DNA of 19,202 nt. It comes from Alloprevotella tannerae (lineage in GTDB: Bacteria > Bacteroidota > Bacteroidia > Bacteroidales > Bacteroidaceae). The stretch spans positions 1 to 19,202 of the forward strand of contig JABZGR010000034.1 of NCBI GenBank assembly GCA_015259125.1, read 5' to 3'. Below, piece by piece: positions 1 to 7,154 of the stretch (positions within the stretch are counted from its first letter, which is position 1; each line of letters starts with the position of its first letter). A program made the position numbers and the translations under genes. Below the pieces are notes generated by a model. The model saw nothing but the letters and a program-made list of their open reading frames with translations, searched no databases and was not told the DNA's origin.

Positions 1-277
1 TAATTTTGTATCATCTTATAGTGCTAATATACGAAATAATACGCTAAAAAACAATAGGACAAGTGGTAAAATAGACTGATCTATTGTGTAAAGGTCTCTT
101 ATCCCGAATTCGCTTATAATATAATCCCGACCTGTTCAGAGCAGCCTTCGTTGGTTGTTTGTTTGTGGTAAAAGGAACTAATACACTATACTGCGGTTCC
201 GACCTATTCGTGATATTCTTTGTCAGTTGTTTGTACTGAAAAGATGCAAGGTGGGAAGCTGTAAGTAGAAAATAAGT
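1..277. other. AT-rich leading intergenic region
   Basis: No convincing gene or RNA is seen in this stretch before the rlmN promoter. It is AT-rich and contains an imperfect direct repeat (127-162 and 199-234). An 80-codon frame on the - strand (44-286) has no recognisable domain and an ordinary chance-like composition, so it is not called. Confidence 0.5.
127..234. repeat. Imperfect 36-bp direct repeat, two copies 72 bp apart
   Basis: Copies at 127-162 and 199-234 align without gaps. Both begin CCGACCT, share TTC three bases on, and both end GTTGTTTGT; I count about 25 of 36 identical positions. They lie upstream of the rlmN promoter. Function is unknown, and the similarity could be partly chance in AT-rich DNA. 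Confidence 0.4.
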
Positions 278-308
278 TTTGCTCACGCCCTTTTTTCGTG
301 TAATTTTG
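278..308 (+). promoter_or_regulatory. Bacteroidota-type promoter for rlmN operon
   Basis: A TTTG at 278-281 is followed by a 19-bp spacer and TAATTTTG at 301-308. This matches the known Bacteroides primary-sigma consensus (-33 TTTG, -7 TAnnTTTG). Seventeen bases separate the -7 element from the ATG at 326, so the leader would be very short. It probably drives rlmN, pdxA and the genes behind them. Confidence 0.7.
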
Positions 309-325
309 CAGCATTATTGCTTATT

Positions 326-1408
326 ATGGCAGACTATCAGCAGAAAAAGAACTTACTCGGGCTTACGCCTTCGGAATTGAAAGATGTGGTGCGCTCATTG
401 CAGTTGCCCACTTTTGTGGGTAAACAGATTGCTCGTTGGCTTTACGTGCACCACGTAAGGGAGATCGACGAGATGACCAATCTTTCGCTGGCAGCGCGAG
501 ATATGCTGAAGCAGCAGTATGTGATTGGCAATTCTTCGCCCATAGATGCCCAATACAGTAAAGATGGGACGATTAAGTATCTGTATCGTACGCTGTCGGG
601 AGATTATATCGAGACGGTTTTTATTCCGGACGGAGATCGGGGCACGCTTTGCGTTTCGTCGCAAGTGGGCTGCAAGATGCATTGCGCCTTTTGTATGACC
701 GGACGCCAAGGCTATGTCGCTTCTTTGTCGGCGGCTGATATTTTAAATCAAATTTACTCCTTGCCGGAGCGTGATCGGCTTACGAATATCGTATTTATGG
801 GTCAAGGAGAACCTTTTGATAACTTAGATAACGTCTTGCGTGCCACGGAGATTCTGACATCTTCTGAGGGATATGCTTGGAGTCCTAAGCGGATTACGGT
901 GAGTACCATTGGACTCCTACAAGGCTTAAAGCGCTTTTTGGATGAGAGTAAGTGTAGCTTGGCCATCAGTCTTCATCACGCCGTGCCTGCAGAGCGAGAA
1001 AAGATAATGCCCGTGGAGCGCGCTTATCCTATCAAAGACGTTGTGCGCCTGCTTAAGCAATATGACTTCTGTCGGCCTCGAACGAATGAGAGCAATGCCA
1101 GCAAGCAGCGTCGCTTATCGTTTGAATATATCGTGTTTTCAGGCGTAAACGATAGCTTGAAAGATGCTGCTGCGATCATCGATTTGCTCAAAGGTTTGGA
1201 TTGTAGAATTAACCTCATAAGGTTTCATCAAATACCGGATACGCCGCTTAAAGGCGTCGATGACCAAAATATGCTGCGCTTTCGCGACTATTTGACCGCG
1301 CACGGTATCTTTACTACGATTCGCGCATCGCGTGGGCAGGATATTTTTGCCGCTTGCGGCTTGCTGTCGACCAAGAAGCAGGAAGAGGAATTAAAAGAAA
1401 AGAAATAA
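326..1408 (+). CDS. rlmN: 23S rRNA (adenine2503-C2)-methyltransferase RlmN
   Basis: A radical SAM enzyme that methylates C2 of A2503 in 23S rRNA, and in related enzymes A37 of some tRNAs. The protein is about 360 aa, the usual family size. The 4Fe-4S motif CxxxCxxC is Cys116-Cys120-Cys123 (CKMHCAFC). Cys109 in TLCVSSQVGC matches the conserved RlmN Cys118, and the C-terminal FAACGLL carries the methyl-carrying Cys (E. coli Cys355). FMGQGEP is the conserved SAM-binding region. I chose ATG 326 rather than an in-frame TTG at 317 because it sits 17 bases after a good -7 element. It is the first gene of a + strand run, with pdxA 52 bp downstream. Identification is secure. Confidence 0.96.
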   Translation: MADYQQKKNLLGLTPSELKDVVRSLQLPTFVGKQIARWLYVHHVREIDEMTNLSLAARDMLKQQYVIGNSSPIDAQYSKDGTIKYLYRTLSGDYIETVFIPDGDRGTLCVSSQVGCKMHCAFCMTGRQGYVASLSAADILNQIYSLPERDRLTNIVFMGQGEPFDNLDNVLRATEILTSSEGYAWSPKRITVSTIGLLQGLKRFLDESKCSLAISLHHAVPAEREKIMPVERAYPIKDVVRLLKQYDFCRPRTNESNASKQRRLSFEYIVFSGVNDSLKDAAAIIDLLKGLDCRINLIRFHQIPDTPLKGVDDQNMLRFRDYLTAHGIFTTIRASRGQDIFAACGLLSTKKQEEELKEKK

Positions 1409-1460
1409 TTACCTTGTTGGTGCAGATGGCGTAAGCTGATTAGCATAAACAAACAATAAA

Positions 1461-2609
1461 ATGAATAACATGAGAGATAATCAAAGAGAGGCTGTTGGCG
1501 CTGCTCATTCGCTTCACTCGCATATAAAGGTCGGCATCACACACGGAGATACAAACGGCGTAGGTTATGAATTGATCTTTCAAACTTTTGGAAATCCCGC
1601 AATGTTTGAAATGTGCACGCCGATTGTTTATGGTTCTCCACAGATTGCTAATGCGCATAAGAAAGCTTTAGGCTTACAGCTGAATTACCAAATAATAGAG
1701 GATAGTGCCCGATCAGTTGATGGGCAACTCAATCTTATCGATTGCGTAAAAAAAGATGTGCCGGTTAATCTTGGTCAACCGGACAAGGCTGCTGGCTTCG
1801 CGGCTTATTGTGCCTTGGAGCGTGCGACGGCAGATTTGCGCGAGGGAAAGATTGATGTGCTCGTTACTGCGCCGATAGACAAGTTTACGATTCAGAGTGA
1901 CGACTTTCATTTCACCGGACATACAGAATACTTGCAAGATCGCTTGAAAGGCGAGTATGAGCCATTGATGATTTTAATGAATGGTCAATTGCGTGTGGCT
2001 TTAGTGACGACACATTTGCCGCTGAGTGAAGTTGCTTCGGCCATCACTGCGGAGAGTGTAGAATTGAAACTTCGATTGTTACAACGCTCTTTGCGTACAG
2101 ACTTCCTGCTTCCTATGCCGCGCATTGCGGTGCTGTCTTTGAACCCACATTGTGGTGATAATGGTACAATTGGAAATGAGGAAGCAGACATCATAAAGCC
2201 AGTTATAGAAAAGCTGGTCAAAGAAGGTAAACACGTCTTCGGCCCTTATCCTGCTGATGGCTTTTTTGGTTCAGAGCTTTATCGCCGATTTGATGCCGTA
2301 CTGGCTATGTATCATGATCAAGGATTGGCGCCTTTTAAGGCTCTTGCTATGGAAGAAGGCGTAAACTTTACGGCCGGATTATCAGCGGTGCGCACTTCGC
2401 CGGACCATGGCGTGGCTTACGATATTGCCGGCAAAGGCGTGGCTTCTGTTGCGTCTTTTAGATCTGCTGTTTATTCGGCCATAGATATTTATAGAAACAG
2501 AAAAGCGGATGCAGCCGCTAAGGCCGATCCACTGCCATTAGGACTCTACGAGAAGAGGCAGGAGAATGAGCGCGCTCGCAAGGTTGCTAAAAACGATTCG
2601 GCAGAATGA
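1461..2609 (+). CDS. pdxA: 4-hydroxythreonine-4-phosphate dehydrogenase PdxA
   Basis: An NAD-dependent, metal-dependent oxidative decarboxylase of the DXP-dependent pyridoxal phosphate pathway. It produces 3-amino-2-oxopropyl phosphate for condensation by PdxJ. The protein is 382 aa, a little longer than the E. coli enzyme. GITHGDTNGVGYE near residues 25-37 matches the family N-terminal signature. Three metal-ligand histidines are visible at His185 (TTHLPL), His230 (LNPHCGD) and His285 (YHDQG), spaced 45 and 55 residues apart as in E. coli. TSPDHGVAYDIAGKG near residue 312 is the conserved substrate region. The first 20 or so residues are an unconserved extension, so a later start is possible. 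The stop overlaps the next gene's start (ATGA), implying co-translation with the nucleotidyltransferase. Confidence 0.94.
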   Translation: MNNMRDNQREAVGAAHSLHSHIKVGITHGDTNGVGYELIFQTFGNPAMFEMCTPIVYGSPQIANAHKKALGLQLNYQIIEDSARSVDGQLNLIDCVKKDVPVNLGQPDKAAGFAAYCALERATADLREGKIDVLVTAPIDKFTIQSDDFHFTGHTEYLQDRLKGEYEPLMILMNGQLRVALVTTHLPLSEVASAITAESVELKLRLLQRSLRTDFLLPMPRIAVLSLNPHCGDNGTIGNEEADIIKPVIEKLVKEGKHVFGPYPADGFFGSELYRRFDAVLAMYHDQGLAPFKALAMEEGVNFTAGLSAVRTSPDHGVAYDIAGKGVASVASFRSAVYSAIDIYRNRKADAAAKADPLPLGLYEKRQENERARKVAKNDSAE

Positions 2610-3322
2610 ATTACGCCATTATTGCGGCCGGCGAAGGATCGCGTCTGATGCAGGAGGGCGTAGAGCAACCCAAGCCCTTGGTTGAATTAAACGGAGAGCC
2701 GATGATTCATCGGTTGATTCGTATCTTCAATGCCAACGGAGCGGAGCAGATCGCTATTGTCGCCAATGATCTTTATCCTGAAACGGCTGAGTATGTGCGC
2801 AAATTAATGTCGGAGCCTTTTGGGAAGCATTGCCGACTGGTTGTGAAGTCCACACCAAGTTCGATGCATAGTTTTTATGCCTTATCCTCACTCCTTGAAG
2901 AAGGCCCTTTTTGCCTTACGACGGTAGATACGATCTTTAGAGAAGAGGAGTTTGCTCGTTACATAGCGGATTTTTCTACAACGCCTTATGATGGCCTGAT
3001 GGGCGTGAGCGATTTTATAGATGATGAGCGCCCGCTTTATGTCGAAACCGGCGATCACTTGATGATTTCTGATTTTGGAGATACGGCAACGCAAGACTCA
3101 AAATATATTTCCGGTGGAATATATGGTTTGAAGCCGATTTGCTTACAGACGCTTCAACGTTGTATGGATGAAGGACAGCATCGAATGCGTAATTTCCAGC
3201 GAGGGCTGATCAAAGATGGGCGAAAACTACAAGCTTGGCCCTTTTCTAAAGTTTTGGATATAGATCACGCCTCTGATATTTTGAAAGCCGAACAATTCTT
3301 GGCGGCTGAAAAAAACCTTTGA
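2606..3322 (+). CDS. Putative nucleotidyltransferase (NTP_transferase family)
   Basis: A 238-aa protein with the sugar-1-phosphate/choline-phosphate nucleotidyltransferase fold. These enzymes transfer NMP from CTP, UTP or similar to a phosphorylated sugar, polyol or alcohol. Visible motifs are IIAAGEGSRL (residues 5-14, the nucleotide loop), PKPL (22-25), an Asp in TTVDTIF (Asp108, the metal-binding position), ISGGIYGL (168-175) and the C-terminal VLDIDHASDI (217-226), which supplies a second metal-binding Asp. Its ATG overlaps the pdxA stop by 4 bp, and the following ATP-grasp gene starts 2 bp after its stop. Next to a CDP-alcohol phosphatidyltransferase, the simplest inference is that it makes a CDP-linked head group (inositol, glycerol, choline-like or other). 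The substrate cannot be read from sequence. Confidence 0.82.
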   Translation: MNYAIIAAGEGSRLMQEGVEQPKPLVELNGEPMIHRLIRIFNANGAEQIAIVANDLYPETAEYVRKLMSEPFGKHCRLVVKSTPSSMHSFYALSSLLEEGPFCLTTVDTIFREEEFARYIADFSTTPYDGLMGVSDFIDDERPLYVETGDHLMISDFGDTATQDSKYISGGIYGLKPICLQTLQRCMDEGQHRMRNFQRGLIKDGRKLQAWPFSKVLDIDHASDILKAEQFLAAEKNL

Positions 3323-3324
3323 TT

Positions 3325-4161
3325 ATGCAGATACTTGGCGTGCGGCGTGCTCATCGCTTTTCCCCAAACTCTGTAGTGAGGGATGCAGAGATTTTTAATG
3401 CGGTGGTTAGTCTTTTGGAAAGTTATGACCATTCTGTGGTGGCAGTTGACGAGGATGCGTTGCGTTATAATAAGATCTACGATCGTGTTTTCTCAATGGC
3501 GCGAAGTGAGGAGGCTTTAGCGCAACTCCTCGACTTTGAGCGACACGACTGTCCGGTGATAAATTCTCCGCAGATCTTATTGCGAATTTCGCGTGTTTCC
3601 CTCTATGAATCGTTTCTTGCAGCCGGCATCCCGCAACCCCAAAGTTGGGTGTTGGAATATCCCTATTCGCTTCCGCCTGATTTAGATTACCCTTTGTGGC
3701 TAAAGCGTGGAGAAGGTTGTGCACAAGCAAAGGGTGACGTACAATATATATGTAATGAAGCCGCTTTGAAAACTGCTTTGCAAACTTTTCAATCCGAAGC
3801 GCAGAAAAGGTTGCTTTTATCACGGCATTTGCAAGGTGATTTGATTAAGTTCTATGGTGTAGCCGGAACGAGTTTCTTCCATTCGCTTTACCCTACGCAA
3901 CAAGGCGGCTTTAGCAAGTTTGGGTTGGAGCAAAACAATGGTGTGCCTCATTACTTTCCGTTTTCTTTGTCCCAACTGCAAGCTGCTGCGGAGCGAGCAT
4001 CAAAGCTAAGTGGTCTAAGCGTGTATGGAGGTGATGCCATCGTTCAAGCAGACGGCTCTTTCTACATTATTGATTTTAATGATTGGCCGAGTTTCTCTCC
4101 TTGCGTTAATGCTGCGGCCGAAGCTATTTCGCAATTGATTCTTTCCGGTTATGACAGTTAA
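3325..4161 (+). CDS. ATP-grasp domain protein of unknown substrate
   Basis: A 278-aa protein with ATP-grasp features. WLKRGEGCAQAKGDV (residues 125-139) contains a candidate ATP-binding Lys127 and a small-residue loop. LLSRHLQGDLIKFYGV (164-179) resembles the adenine-binding hinge and following strand. Asp237 (GGDAIV) and Asp250/Asn252 (IIDFNDWPSF) lie where Mg-ATP ligands normally sit. ATP-grasp enzymes usually join a carboxylate to an amine, thiol or hydroxyl through an acyl phosphate. ATG 3325 is preferred over the overlapping TTG at 3319. It overlaps the next gene by 11 bp. The context suggests modification of a lipid head group or its precursor, for example with an amino acid, but that is inference. 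I do not recognise a characterised orthologue. Confidence 0.75.
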   Translation: MQILGVRRAHRFSPNSVVRDAEIFNAVVSLLESYDHSVVAVDEDALRYNKIYDRVFSMARSEEALAQLLDFERHDCPVINSPQILLRISRVSLYESFLAAGIPQPQSWVLEYPYSLPPDLDYPLWLKRGEGCAQAKGDVQYICNEAALKTALQTFQSEAQKRLLLSRHLQGDLIKFYGVAGTSFFHSLYPTQQGGFSKFGLEQNNGVPHYFPFSLSQLQAAAERASKLSGLSVYGGDAIVQADGSFYIIDFNDWPSFSPCVNAAAEAISQLILSGYDS

Positions 4162-5074
4162 CAGCAACATAGAGACAACGCTAAAGTCCGGCGATACAGA
4201 AGAATGGTTGGATTTATATTTTACGCGCCCTCTTGGCTATTTGTGGGCTAAACTCTTTGCTCGCCTCCACGTTCATCCTAATATTGTGACCATCTTTAGC
4301 ATCTTCTTAGGCGTAGGAGCCGGTTTTTGCTTCTATTTTGAGGATTTGCGTTGGACTGTTTGCGGTATTTGCCTTCTTGTATGGGCAAATATTTATGATA
4401 GTTGCGATGGACAACTCGCTCGGATGACAGGCCAGAAAACTAAATTAGGTCGTATCTTGGATGGGTTCGCAGGTGATGCTTGGTTCTTTACAATTTATTT
4501 CTTTATTTGTTTGCGCCTGACACCCGTTTGGGGTGTTTGGATTTGGCTCTTAGCGGCTTTGGCCGGACTGATTTGCCATGCTAAGCAATGCCAATTAGCC
4601 GATTATTATCGCAATGTGCATCTTTTTGTACTAAAAGGTAAATCCGGTAGCGAGTTAGATAGTTCTGCGAAAGTAAAGGCAGATTATGAAACGCTTCGTT
4701 GGGGAAATGATTTTATACAAAAGTTGTTCTTGTATTTTTATATAGGATATACCAAAAGCCAAGAGCAGATGACGCCTTCTTTTCAGCATTTGCGCGCAGC
4801 ATTGCAAGCGAAAATAGGCGAACAAAGTTGGCCCGAACAACTCCGAAAGGACTTCCGCCAAGGCAGTTTGCCCTTGATGAAATATGCCAACATCTTGACT
4901 TTTAATACGCGAGCCATCGTTTTATACATTTCGCTTCTATGCTTTGTTCCGTGGGCCTATTTTATTTTTGAGATAACGGTGATGAATGTGCTGTTCTTCT
5001 ATATGCGCCAACGCCACGAGCAACTTTGTCGCCAACTTTATCAAAATCTGCCGACTTATGAAGCCTCTATATAG
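4151..5074 (+). CDS. CDP-alcohol phosphatidyltransferase family protein
   Basis: A 307-aa integral membrane enzyme. The family moves a phosphoalcohol from a CDP-alcohol to an acceptor, as in phosphatidylinositol-phosphate, phosphatidylglycerophosphate and archaeal di-inositol phosphate synthesis. The signature is clear: Asp83-xx-Asp86-Gly87-xx-Ala90-Arg91-x8-Gly100-xxx-Asp104. The fourth Asp, expected at residue 108, is Gly, and an Asp follows at 109 (LDGFAGDAW). Hydrophobic segments lie near residues 45-62, 67-80, 111-150 and 250-285, with a long polar loop at about 165-245 that is larger than in many members. The start overlaps the ATP-grasp gene by 11 bp and the end overlaps the flippase-like gene by 17 bp. 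The partner substrate is unknown; the upstream nucleotidyltransferase probably supplies the CDP-linked group. Confidence 0.85.
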   Translation: MTVNSNIETTLKSGDTEEWLDLYFTRPLGYLWAKLFARLHVHPNIVTIFSIFLGVGAGFCFYFEDLRWTVCGICLLVWANIYDSCDGQLARMTGQKTKLGRILDGFAGDAWFFTIYFFICLRLTPVWGVWIWLLAALAGLICHAKQCQLADYYRNVHLFVLKGKSGSELDSSAKVKADYETLRWGNDFIQKLFLYFYIGYTKSQEQMTPSFQHLRAALQAKIGEQSWPEQLRKDFRQGSLPLMKYANILTFNTRAIVLYISLLCFVPWAYFIFEITVMNVLFFYMRQRHEQLCRQLYQNLPTYEASI

Positions 5075-6059
5075 AAACCTCTTTCTTTTGTTCGGGTTGG
5101 TCAGCATAGGTTTTATGCTGTATAGTTTTGGAACGGATTTCGCCGATTGGCAAATTTCGCTCCTCAATGCCGGGTTTTATCTTCCTGCGGTTGTGGGTTG
5201 TTGGGTTGTTGTGTATGCTTTTAATGCGCGAGCTTACCAAGAAATCGTCAATTGTGTTTCTCCCGATAAGCGCTTGCCCTATTTGCACGCTTACAAACTC
5301 ACGGTTAGCGGCTTCGCCTTTAGTTATACGACACCTTTTGGCTTTGGTGGCGCTCCCTATCGTGTGATGGAATTGAGCCGTTATATCGGAACGCCATGCG
5401 CAATGTCTTCTACCGTTCTTTATTCGATGATGCACATTCTCTCCCATTTTTTCTTGTGGATGACCGGCGTTGTATGTTTTGTGCTGTTTTACACAGATCG
5501 CTTGGATTCGACTACGATAATTTTTCTCGCCGTCTTTGTTCTGGTCTTTTTCGTCGTACTTTATTTTTTCTATTATGGTTATAAAAACGGCCTGATTGTC
5601 AAACTCTATTCGATATTGCTGAAAATACCAGGCATCAGGAAGTATGCACGTCGATTTTATACAAAAAATGAACAGGCGATGCAGCAAGTGGATCAAAATA
5701 TCTCTTATCTGCATGCCCGTCCAAAAGCTTTCTACTCTTCGCTCGTTTTAGAATACGTTGGGCGCGTATGCAATAGTCTTGAATATTTCTTTATTCTGCG
5801 CAGCTTGGGCATACCCGTTGATTTCTTTGATGCGTTGTTAGTTCTGGCTTTCTCTTCGTTGATCGGTAACCTCTTGTTTTTCTTTCCGATGCAATTGGGC
5901 GCGCGCGAGGGCAGTTTGGCTGCCATTGTCCGCATTTTAGGCTTTGGTAACCCCTCCTTAGGTTTGTTTGCCAGCTTCTATACGCGCATTCGCGAACTCT
6001 TTTGGATTATTGTCGGCGTCTTGTTGGTGAAAGTGGGTAATCAAAAAATGATGAAATAA
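5058..6059 (+). CDS. Flippase-like integral membrane protein (LPG synthase TM / UPF0104 family)
   Basis: About 333 aa with many hydrophobic segments and no soluble C-terminal domain. It resembles the YbhN/AglD-like family, which shares the flippase part of MprF but lacks its aminoacyl-transfer domain. Family-like motifs include TPFGFGGAPYRVMELSRYIG (around residues 93-112) and FFPMQLGAREGSLAAIVRIL near residue 280, followed by the conserved-looking TRIRELFW. I chose ATG 5058 (MKPLYRNLF), which overlaps the previous gene by 17 bp; a longer frame from 4986 would run deep into that gene. The known family role is transbilayer movement or use of lipid-linked compounds. Here it is a good candidate exporter or flippase for the lipid made by the preceding genes, by inference from context. 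Confidence 0.82.
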   Translation: MKPLYRNLFLLFGLVSIGFMLYSFGTDFADWQISLLNAGFYLPAVVGCWVVVYAFNARAYQEIVNCVSPDKRLPYLHAYKLTVSGFAFSYTTPFGFGGAPYRVMELSRYIGTPCAMSSTVLYSMMHILSHFFLWMTGVVCFVLFYTDRLDSTTIIFLAVFVLVFFVVLYFFYYGYKNGLIVKLYSILLKIPGIRKYARRFYTKNEQAMQQVDQNISYLHARPKAFYSSLVLEYVGRVCNSLEYFFILRSLGIPVDFFDALLVLAFSSLIGNLLFFFPMQLGAREGSLAAIVRILGFGNPSLGLFASFYTRIRELFWIIVGVLLVKVGNQKMMK

Positions 6060-6778
6060 TGCAAGCAATACTTTTCGATTATGGTGGTACATTGGATACG
6101 AATGCCGTGCATTGGTCCAACGTGCTTTGGGCCGGCTTTCAACAGATGAAAGCACCATTCAGCAAAGATCAGTTTCGTGAGGCTTATGTCTATGGAGAGC
6201 GTCGATTAGCACAGGTTCAGATCATTCATCCTTCCGATGATTTTTATAGTTTGTTGCAAAAAAAAGTGCGAATCGAAGTCGATTATCTCATTGAGCATTG
6301 TATTTGGGAAGCTACAGTTGCAGAACAGTCGGCTATGGTCCGTGGCGTAGCCGATTATGGTAATGCCTACGTCCACCGCAACTTAGAGCGCGTGCGCCCG
6401 ATCTTGAAACGGCTCTCACAACACTATAATTTGATTTTGGTGACCAATTTTTATGGCAACATACAAGCCGTTCTCGATGCCTACGATCTGAATTTCTTCA
6501 GTCAAATCGTAGAGAGTGCAGTGGTTGGGGTGCGCAAACCGGACCCCCGTATCTACGCCTTGGCCCTTGAAGCTGCAGCTTGTGCAGCGGAAGACGTGGT
6601 AGTCGTCGGCGACAGCTATGAAAAAGATATACTTCCTGCAAAATCCTTAGGCTGCCATACCATTTGGCTAAAAGGAGAGGGTTGGACGAAGGAAGAACGT
6701 CAGGACAATGGGGCGGCAGATGTCATTATTGAAGATATAACCGCGATAGAGCATTTGTTGCTATCGGACAAAGGGTAG
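6059..6778 (+). CDS. HAD-superfamily hydrolase
   Basis: A 239-aa Rossmann-type HAD protein with a helical cap. Motif I is LFDYGGTLDT with nucleophile Asp7, motif II is LVTNFYG (Thr129), motif III Lys is Lys160 in VRKPDP, and motif IV is VVGDSYEKD (Asp185, Asp190). The residue two after the nucleophile, normally the acid/base Asp of phosphatases, is Gly9 (DYGGT). It is therefore an atypical phosphatase or a different HAD activity. Its ATG shares one base with the previous stop (TAATG), so translation is coupled. As last gene of the block it could remove phosphate from a head-group or lipid intermediate, as in pathways where a phosphorylated lipid is made first. The substrate is not identifiable. 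Confidence 0.85.
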   Translation: MQAILFDYGGTLDTNAVHWSNVLWAGFQQMKAPFSKDQFREAYVYGERRLAQVQIIHPSDDFYSLLQKKVRIEVDYLIEHCIWEATVAEQSAMVRGVADYGNAYVHRNLERVRPILKRLSQHYNLILVTNFYGNIQAVLDAYDLNFFSQIVESAVVGVRKPDPRIYALALEAAACAAEDVVVVGDSYEKDILPAKSLGCHTIWLKGEGWTKEERQDNGAADVIIEDITAIEHLLLSDKG

Positions 6779-6887
6779 GATGGGGCTATTTACCGCACTA
6801 TGATTTCTTGATACGGGCAACGCATGTCCTAATCTCCGCATCTTAAGTCTTATTATTTAGCAACGAAAGATAGACTCGGGAGAGATG

Positions 6888-6910
6888 AAAGTCCGCTTCG
6901 GCGCCTTTTT
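6888..6910 (+). terminator. Probable intrinsic terminator after the lipid-type gene block
   Basis: CGC-TTCG-GCG forms a short stem closed by a UUCG tetraloop. It is flanked by AAAG on the left and CCTTTTT on the right, which can extend the pairing after a small internal loop and supplies a T run. It lies about 110 bp after the HAD gene and just before the 22-bp repeats. The stem is short, so the call is moderate. Confidence 0.4.
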
Positions 6911-6998
6911 ATCGTGAGCATACGTTTGTTTCATCGTGAGCGTACGAATGTCCTTACGTGAGCGTACATTTGTTTCACCGTGGTGAAACTTTGAAAAG
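6911..6998. repeat. 22-bp tandem repeat, three clear units plus one degenerate
   Basis: Units at 6911-6932, 6933-6954 and 6955-6976 share the core CGTGAGCGTACG, or one mismatch to it, at the same position in each. A weaker fourth unit follows at 6977-6998. The period is exactly 22 bp, about two helical turns. The same core with the same spacing recurs at 18919-18970. It lies between a terminator-like hairpin and the chorismatase-like gene. It could be a protein-binding array or a non-coding dispersed repeat. Confidence 0.75.
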
Positions 6999-7105
6999 AT
7001 AAGTTTTGCGCGGCTGAAAATGGACTTAAAGCAGTCGAAAAGTCAGCCCGAGTGGACGGAAAATCTTGTGTTTATGAGAAAAAATGCAAGAAGCCTTTGC
7101 CATAC

Positions 7106-7137
7106 TTTGGTCGTGCCGATGCTTGTTTCTAAATTTG
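7106..7137 (+). promoter_or_regulatory. Promoter for the chorismatase-like gene
   Basis: TTTG at 7106-7109, a 20-bp spacer and an exact TAAATTTG at 7130-7137 match the Bacteroides -33/-7 consensus. The -7 element ends 17 bases before the ATG at 7155, the same spacing seen at rlmN. It lies inside the longer open frame from 7020, which argues that translation starts at 7155. Confidence 0.65.
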
Positions 7138-7154
7138 CAGAAAACAAATTAAGT

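Noticed and set aside
44..286. 80-codon frame on the - strand before rlmN
   Set aside because: No recognisable domain, no promoter or start context, and it spans the imperfect direct repeat; it looks like a chance open frame in AT-rich DNA.
3407..3823. 138-codon frame on the - strand inside the ATP-grasp gene
   Set aside because: Antisense to a gene with clear ATP-grasp motifs and tight operon overlaps; no domain seen.
5067..5714. 215-codon frame on the - strand inside the flippase-like gene
   Set aside because: Wholly antisense to a well-supported membrane protein gene, with charged composition mirroring hydrophobic codons; a shadow frame.
6911..6998. CRISPR-like array
   Set aside because: Units are contiguous 22-bp copies with degenerate ends and no unique spacers of CRISPR length, and no cas genes are present.
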